Assembly (NCBI GenBank): GCA_022572625.1
Contig: JACZVN010000009.1
Coordinates: 1-9,274, forward strand
Length of the DNA stretch: 9,274 nucleotides
Direction: 5' to 3'
Origin: Patescibacteria group bacterium
GTDB taxonomy: Bacteria > Patescibacteriota > Patescibacteriia > UBA2591 > UBA6264
Both the position numbers and the translations under genes were made by a program. Below, one piece after another: positions 6,020-9,274 of the stretch; position 1 is the first letter of the stretch; every line of letters begins with the position of its first letter. Under the pieces are notes generated by a model. It was not told the origin of the DNA, ran no database searches, and saw only the letters and a list, made by a program, of their open reading frames with translations.

Positions 6020-7423
6020 ATGAAACGAATTCTTAATATAGAAACTATTGATAAAATTAGTTCAAAGGTTAAATTAGCTGGTTGGGTTAATACCCGCCGG
6101 AATATGGGTAAAATTATTTTTATTGATTTAAGAGACAGATCAGGTCTGATTCAGGTTGTTTTTATTCCGCAAGAACTTGACCAAGCATCTCAAAAAGCAA
6201 TGAAAAAAATCAGGCCGGAATATGTAGTTGAAATTGAAGGCCTGGTTAATCAAAGGCCAAAAAACCAAACTAATAAAAATTTAGAAACTGGTAAGGTGGA
6301 AATCCTGGCTAAAAAATTAGTTATTTTAAATCAATCTAAAACTCCGCCATTTGAAATTGATAATGAAACACTCCAGGCTAACGAAGAATTACGCTTAAAA
6401 TATCGTTATTTGGATTTACGCCATAAAAGAATGAAAAATAATATTATTCTTCGCCATCAGATTATCAAAACTATCCGTGATTATTTAGACCAGGTTGGAT
6501 TTTTAGAGATCGAAACCCCAATTTTGACTAAAGGTACGCCCGAAGGAGCTAGAGAATTTATTGTTCCTTCACGACTTTATCCAAATAAATTTTATGTTCT
6601 CCCCCAAGCTCCCCAACAATTCAAACAACTTTTAATGGTGGCGGGGATAGAAAAATATTTTCAAATTGCTCGCTGTTTTCGTGATGAAGATACACGTGGC
6701 GACCGCCAGCCAGAATTCACTCAATTAGATATAGAAATGAGCTTCATTTCTCAAAACGATATTTTAGATTTAGTTGAAAATTTAGCTGTTGAAATAGTGA
6801 AAAAAGTAACACCAAATAAAAAAATCTCTGTTACTCCTTTTCCTCGTTTAACCTTTAAACAAGCAATGGAAAAATATCAGACTGATAAACCTGATCTACG
6901 AAAAAATAAAAATAATCCAGACGAATTAGCTTTCTGCTTTATTACTGATTTCCCTTTATTTAAATATTCAGAAACCGAGAAAAAAAACGTTTCTGTCCAT
7001 CACCCTTTCACTTCGCCTAAAACCGAGGATATTTCTCTACTTAATAAAAATCCTTTAAAAATTATGGCTCGGCAGTATGATTTTGTTTGTAATGGACTTG
7101 AAATAGCTGGCGGATCAATTAGAATCCATCAGCGTGATATTCAAGAAAAAATCTTTCAAATTTTAAAAATAACTAAAAAAGAAATCCAAAGACGATTTGG
7201 ACATATATTGGAAGCATTTGAATATGGAGCTCCACCACACGGAGGAATTGCTTGGGGACTAGATAGGTTAGTAATGATTTTAGCTAATGAACCCAATATT
7301 AGAGAAATTATTGCTTTTCCTAAAACGGCTGAACAAAAAGATCTAATGATGGGAGCGCCCAGTGAAATACCAAAAAAACAATTAATCGAAGCTAATATCA
7401 AAAGTATCAAGGATAAAGGATAA
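6020..7423 (+). CDS. aspS: Aspartyl-tRNA synthetase, short form without GAD domain
   Basis: A 467-residue class IIb synthetase that attaches aspartate to tRNA-Asp. The OB-fold anticodon domain covers about 15-105 (LAGWVNTRRNMG, FIDLRDRSG). Catalytic motifs are FRDEDTRGDRQPEFTQLDIE (220-239, motif 2) and GGIAWGLDRL (408-417, motif 3), with the bacterial-type RYLDLR (129-134), HHPFTSP (327-333) and NGLEIAGGSIRIH (358-370). Typical bacterial AspRS is near 590 residues because a GAD domain is inserted between the TDKPDLR stretch and the DFPLF stretch. Here these are only about 15 residues apart (288-294 and 310-314), so that domain is absent. Methionine at position 29, where non-discriminating enzymes usually have His, together with the separate AsnRS, suggests a tRNA-Asp-specific enzyme; this is an inference. 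No Shine-Dalgarno precedes the ATG. ftsX begins 5 nt after the stop. Confidence 0.95.
   Translation: MKRILNIETIDKISSKVKLAGWVNTRRNMGKIIFIDLRDRSGLIQVVFIPQELDQASQKAMKKIRPEYVVEIEGLVNQRPKNQTNKNLETGKVEILAKKLVILNQSKTPPFEIDNETLQANEELRLKYRYLDLRHKRMKNNIILRHQIIKTIRDYLDQVGFLEIETPILTKGTPEGAREFIVPSRLYPNKFYVLPQAPQQFKQLLMVAGIEKYFQIARCFRDEDTRGDRQPEFTQLDIEMSFISQNDILDLVENLAVEIVKKVTPNKKISVTPFPRLTFKQAMEKYQTDKPDLRKNKNNPDELAFCFITDFPLFKYSETEKKNVSVHHPFTSPKTEDISLLNKNPLKIMARQYDFVCNGLEIAGGSIRIHQRDIQEKIFQILKITKKEIQRRFGHILEAFEYGAPPHGGIAWGLDRLVMILANEPNIREIIAFPKTAEQKDLMMGAPSEIPKKQLIEANIKSIKDKG
7416..7420 (+). promoter_or_regulatory. Shine-Dalgarno site of ftsX
   Basis: AAGGA lies 8 nt before the ftsX ATG, within the last codons of aspS. 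It is the only clear Shine-Dalgarno sequence before any start in the window and supports the start at 7429. Confidence 0.55.
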
Positions 7424-7428
7424 AAAAC

Positions 7429-8325
7429 ATGCGCATTATTAAACTAGCTTTGCAAAATTCATTTCGTAACCCCTGGCTTTCTATTACCAGTATTCTCATT
7501 GCTTTTCTAATGCTTTTTTCGCTCAGTGTAATTTACAGCATTAATGTTATTGGACAGCAAGTGCTTGATTCTTTTAAGAATAAAATGGATTTGGGAATCT
7601 ATTTGAAACAAGATGTCAATGAAAACACAGTAAATCTACTAAGATCAGAACTAGAAAACATGGAACAAGTAAAAGAACTACGTTATTTAACTCCGGAACA
7701 ATCCTTGAAAGAATTTGAACAAAGACATCAAAATAACCCTTTAATTTTAAAATCTTTAAAAGAATTAGAAGAAAATCCCCTGGGAGTAACAATTACTCTT
7801 AAATTTTACGATCCGGCCGATTATCAGTTAGCCCTATCAATAATTAATAAACCTGAATATACAGAATTAATCCAAGAGCAAGATTTTTATGATTACCAGA
7901 AATTAATCCAAGGTTTTAATAAATTTACCCAGAAAATTTCCTACGCCGGCTTGGGCATTAGTGGTCTTTTCATTTTTATCGCTATCCTAATTATTTTTAA
8001 CACCATTAAGTTGGGAGCTTTATCGCGCCAAGAAGAAATTAAAATTATGAGATTAGTTGGCGGAACATCCTGGTTTATTCGCGCTCCTTTTTTAATTGAA
8101 AGTAGTCTTTATGCTTTAATGGCCTGGCTTTTAAATTTAGGGGCAATTTTGATTATTGCTTTTTATAGCAATTCCTATATTCAACAATTTTTAGAATTAG
8201 AATTTAATCTTTATTTATACTTAACTAGTAAAGGATTAATATTCTTAATCGGTCTCCTAATTTATGCTTTAATTATTTCGATGATTGGCAGTAGTTTAGC
8301 GATTAAAAAATATCTAAAATTTTAA
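7429..8325 (+). CDS. ftsX: Cell division ABC-transporter-like permease FtsX
   Basis: A 298-residue membrane protein of the FtsX family, which with the ATPase FtsE signals to peptidoglycan hydrolases at the division site. Features in order: a cytoplasmic start (ALQNSFRNPWLS), TM1 about 18-40, an extracytoplasmic domain about 41-170 with the family stretch LTPEQSLKEF (87-96) and NPLGVTITL (116-124), TM2 about 172-193, the conserved cytoplasmic loop SRQEEIKIMRLVGGTSWFIR (199-218) followed by APFLIE (219-224), TM3 about 225-246 and TM4 about 267-291. Length is normal and all four helices are present, so it looks intact. Usually ftsE lies directly upstream; here aspS does, so ftsE must be elsewhere or missing. 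A Shine-Dalgarno AAGGA supports the ATG. The stop overlaps the queA start by one base. Confidence 0.93.
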   Translation: MRIIKLALQNSFRNPWLSITSILIAFLMLFSLSVIYSINVIGQQVLDSFKNKMDLGIYLKQDVNENTVNLLRSELENMEQVKELRYLTPEQSLKEFEQRHQNNPLILKSLKELEENPLGVTITLKFYDPADYQLALSIINKPEYTELIQEQDFYDYQKLIQGFNKFTQKISYAGLGISGLFIFIAILIIFNTIKLGALSRQEEIKIMRLVGGTSWFIRAPFLIESSLYALMAWLLNLGAILIIAFYSNSYIQQFLELEFNLYLYLTSKGLIFLIGLLIYALIISMIGSSLAIKKYLKF

Positions 8326-9274
8326 TGGTTTCAGTTGAAAATTTTAATTATTATTTACCGAAAAAATTAATTGGCCAAAAACCTATTCGTCCTCGAGACC
8401 ACTCAAGGTTAATGGTTTTAAAAAGACGTGAACAAAAAATTGTTCACGATTATTTTTATAATCTAGATAAATATCTCCATCCCGGTGATATACTGGTAGC
8501 TAATAATTCTAAAGTAATACCGGCTAGACTTTTAGGTAAAAAAGAAACTGGTGGTAAAATAGAAATCCTTTTAATCAAACCACTTGGTAATGCTAAATGG
8601 GAAACACTAGTTAAGGGAAAAATTAAATCAGGTTCAAATATTATCTTTAATAAAAATTTTAAAGGCCAATTAATTCAATCTGTTAATTCAAACAGCTGGC
8701 AAATAAAATTTAATCTGATTGGGGAAAAATTAAATCAGGCTATTAATAAATTTGGGGTTGCTCCGACCCCGCCTTATATTAAACCTCTTTCTAATCTTAA
8801 GGAATATCAAACTATTTATGCTAAACATCCTGGATCAATCGCTGCCCCGACAGCCGGATTTCATTTTACTCCCAGATTAATTAAAAAATTAAAAAAACAA
8901 GATCTGGATCTTGAGTTTATTACCTTGCATGTCGGTTTAGGTACTTTTCAGCCAGTAAAAGTAAGAGAAATACAAAAACATAAAATGCATTCAGAAATAG
9001 CTGAAATAAAACCTAGGGTTGCTTATAAGCTAAATAAAATAAAAACTAATAAACAAAGAATTATCGCCATTGGCACTACCAGTGCCCGAACCCTAGAAGC
9101 ATTTTGCTTAAATAAAAATAAATTAGAATTTGGAACAAAATCAATTGAACTATTTATTTATCCTCCGTATCAATTTAAATTCATTGATGGAATGATTACC
9201 AATTTTCACTTACCTAAATCGACTCTATTAATGCTAGTTTGTGCTTTTGCGAACCGGGACTTTATTTTCCAGGC
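8325..9274 (+). CDS. queA: QueA, S-adenosylmethionine:tRNA ribosyltransferase-isomerase (3' end beyond window)
   Basis: The ATG at 8325 overlaps the ftsX stop (TAATG), so translation is probably coupled. The frame stays open for 316 codons to the window edge. QueA transfers and rearranges the ribosyl part of S-adenosylmethionine onto preQ1 at G34 of tRNAs with GUN anticodons (Asn, Asp, His, Tyr), giving epoxyqueuosine. Family signs are RDHSRLMVL (24-32), GDILVANNSKVIPARLLG (about 55-72), PGSIAAPTAGFHFTP (169-183), LHVGLGTFQPV (201-211), GTTSARTLEA and TNFHLPKSTLLMLV near the end. Full-length relatives are about 340-355 residues, so only a short C-terminal part is missing, and that is caused by the window edge. 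No queuosine riboswitch is possible directly upstream because there is no gap. It shares an operon with aspS and is close to tRNA-Asn, one of its substrates. Confidence 0.93.
   Translation, partial: MVSVENFNYYLPKKLIGQKPIRPRDHSRLMVLKRREQKIVHDYFYNLDKYLHPGDILVANNSKVIPARLLGKKETGGKIEILLIKPLGNAKWETLVKGKIKSGSNIIFNKNFKGQLIQSVNSNSWQIKFNLIGEKLNQAINKFGVAPTPPYIKPLSNLKEYQTIYAKHPGSIAAPTAGFHFTPRLIKKLKKQDLDLEFITLHVGLGTFQPVKVREIQKHKMHSEIAEIKPRVAYKLNKIKTNKQRIIAIGTTSARTLEAFCLNKNKLEFGTKSIELFIYPPYQFKFIDGMITNFHLPKSTLLMLVCAFANRDFIFQ

Overview
The window is an AT-rich, gene-dense bacterial segment, with every recognisable gene on the + strand. Gaps are short, there are almost no Shine-Dalgarno sequences, the proteins are compact (the aspartyl-tRNA synthetase lacks its usual inserted domain), and UGA is used as a stop. 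This resembles the small genomes of Candidate Phyla Radiation (Patescibacteria) bacteria. That placement is inferred from style and is not proven by a marker gene.

Layout. Bases 1-22 hold the end of an upstream terminator. Next come a DUF1461/Lit-like membrane protein (118-732), a P2-type calcium ATPase (750-3440) and a CaCA-family Ca2+/cation exchanger only 2 nt downstream (3443-4381). Asparaginyl-tRNA synthetase follows 9 nt later (4391-5680). After a 339-nt stretch without a large gene come aspartyl-tRNA synthetase (6020-7423), cell-division protein FtsX (7429-8325) and the tRNA queuosine enzyme QueA (8325 to the window end, cut off). The last three are packed with gaps of +5 and -1 nt and look like one operon.

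The most interesting part is the stretch between asnS and aspS. It contains a near-consensus promoter (TTGACA, 17 nt, TGtTAATAT). Seven nt after the -10 is a 23-codon ORF with eight consecutive Asn codons (AAT). Overlapping and following it are four RNA segments that can pair as 1:2 plus 3:4 (terminator) or as 2:3 (antiterminator), then a U-run. Immediately downstream is a tRNA-Asn gene (anticodon GTT). This is the logic of amino-acid attenuation as in the trp, his and leu leaders. Here the codon sensed is Asn and the first gene controlled appears to be tRNA-Asn itself, flanked by asnS and aspS. In the proposed model, scarce charged tRNA-Asn stalls the ribosome in the Asn run, the antiterminator forms, and more tRNA-Asn is transcribed (possibly also aspS-ftsX-queA by read-through). 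With ample charged tRNA-Asn the leader is finished and transcription stops before the tRNA.

Functional themes: calcium efflux (ATPase plus exchanger), and charging and modification of Asn/Asp tRNAs (asnS, tRNA-Asn, aspS, queA; both tRNAs belong to the GUN-anticodon set that receives queuosine).
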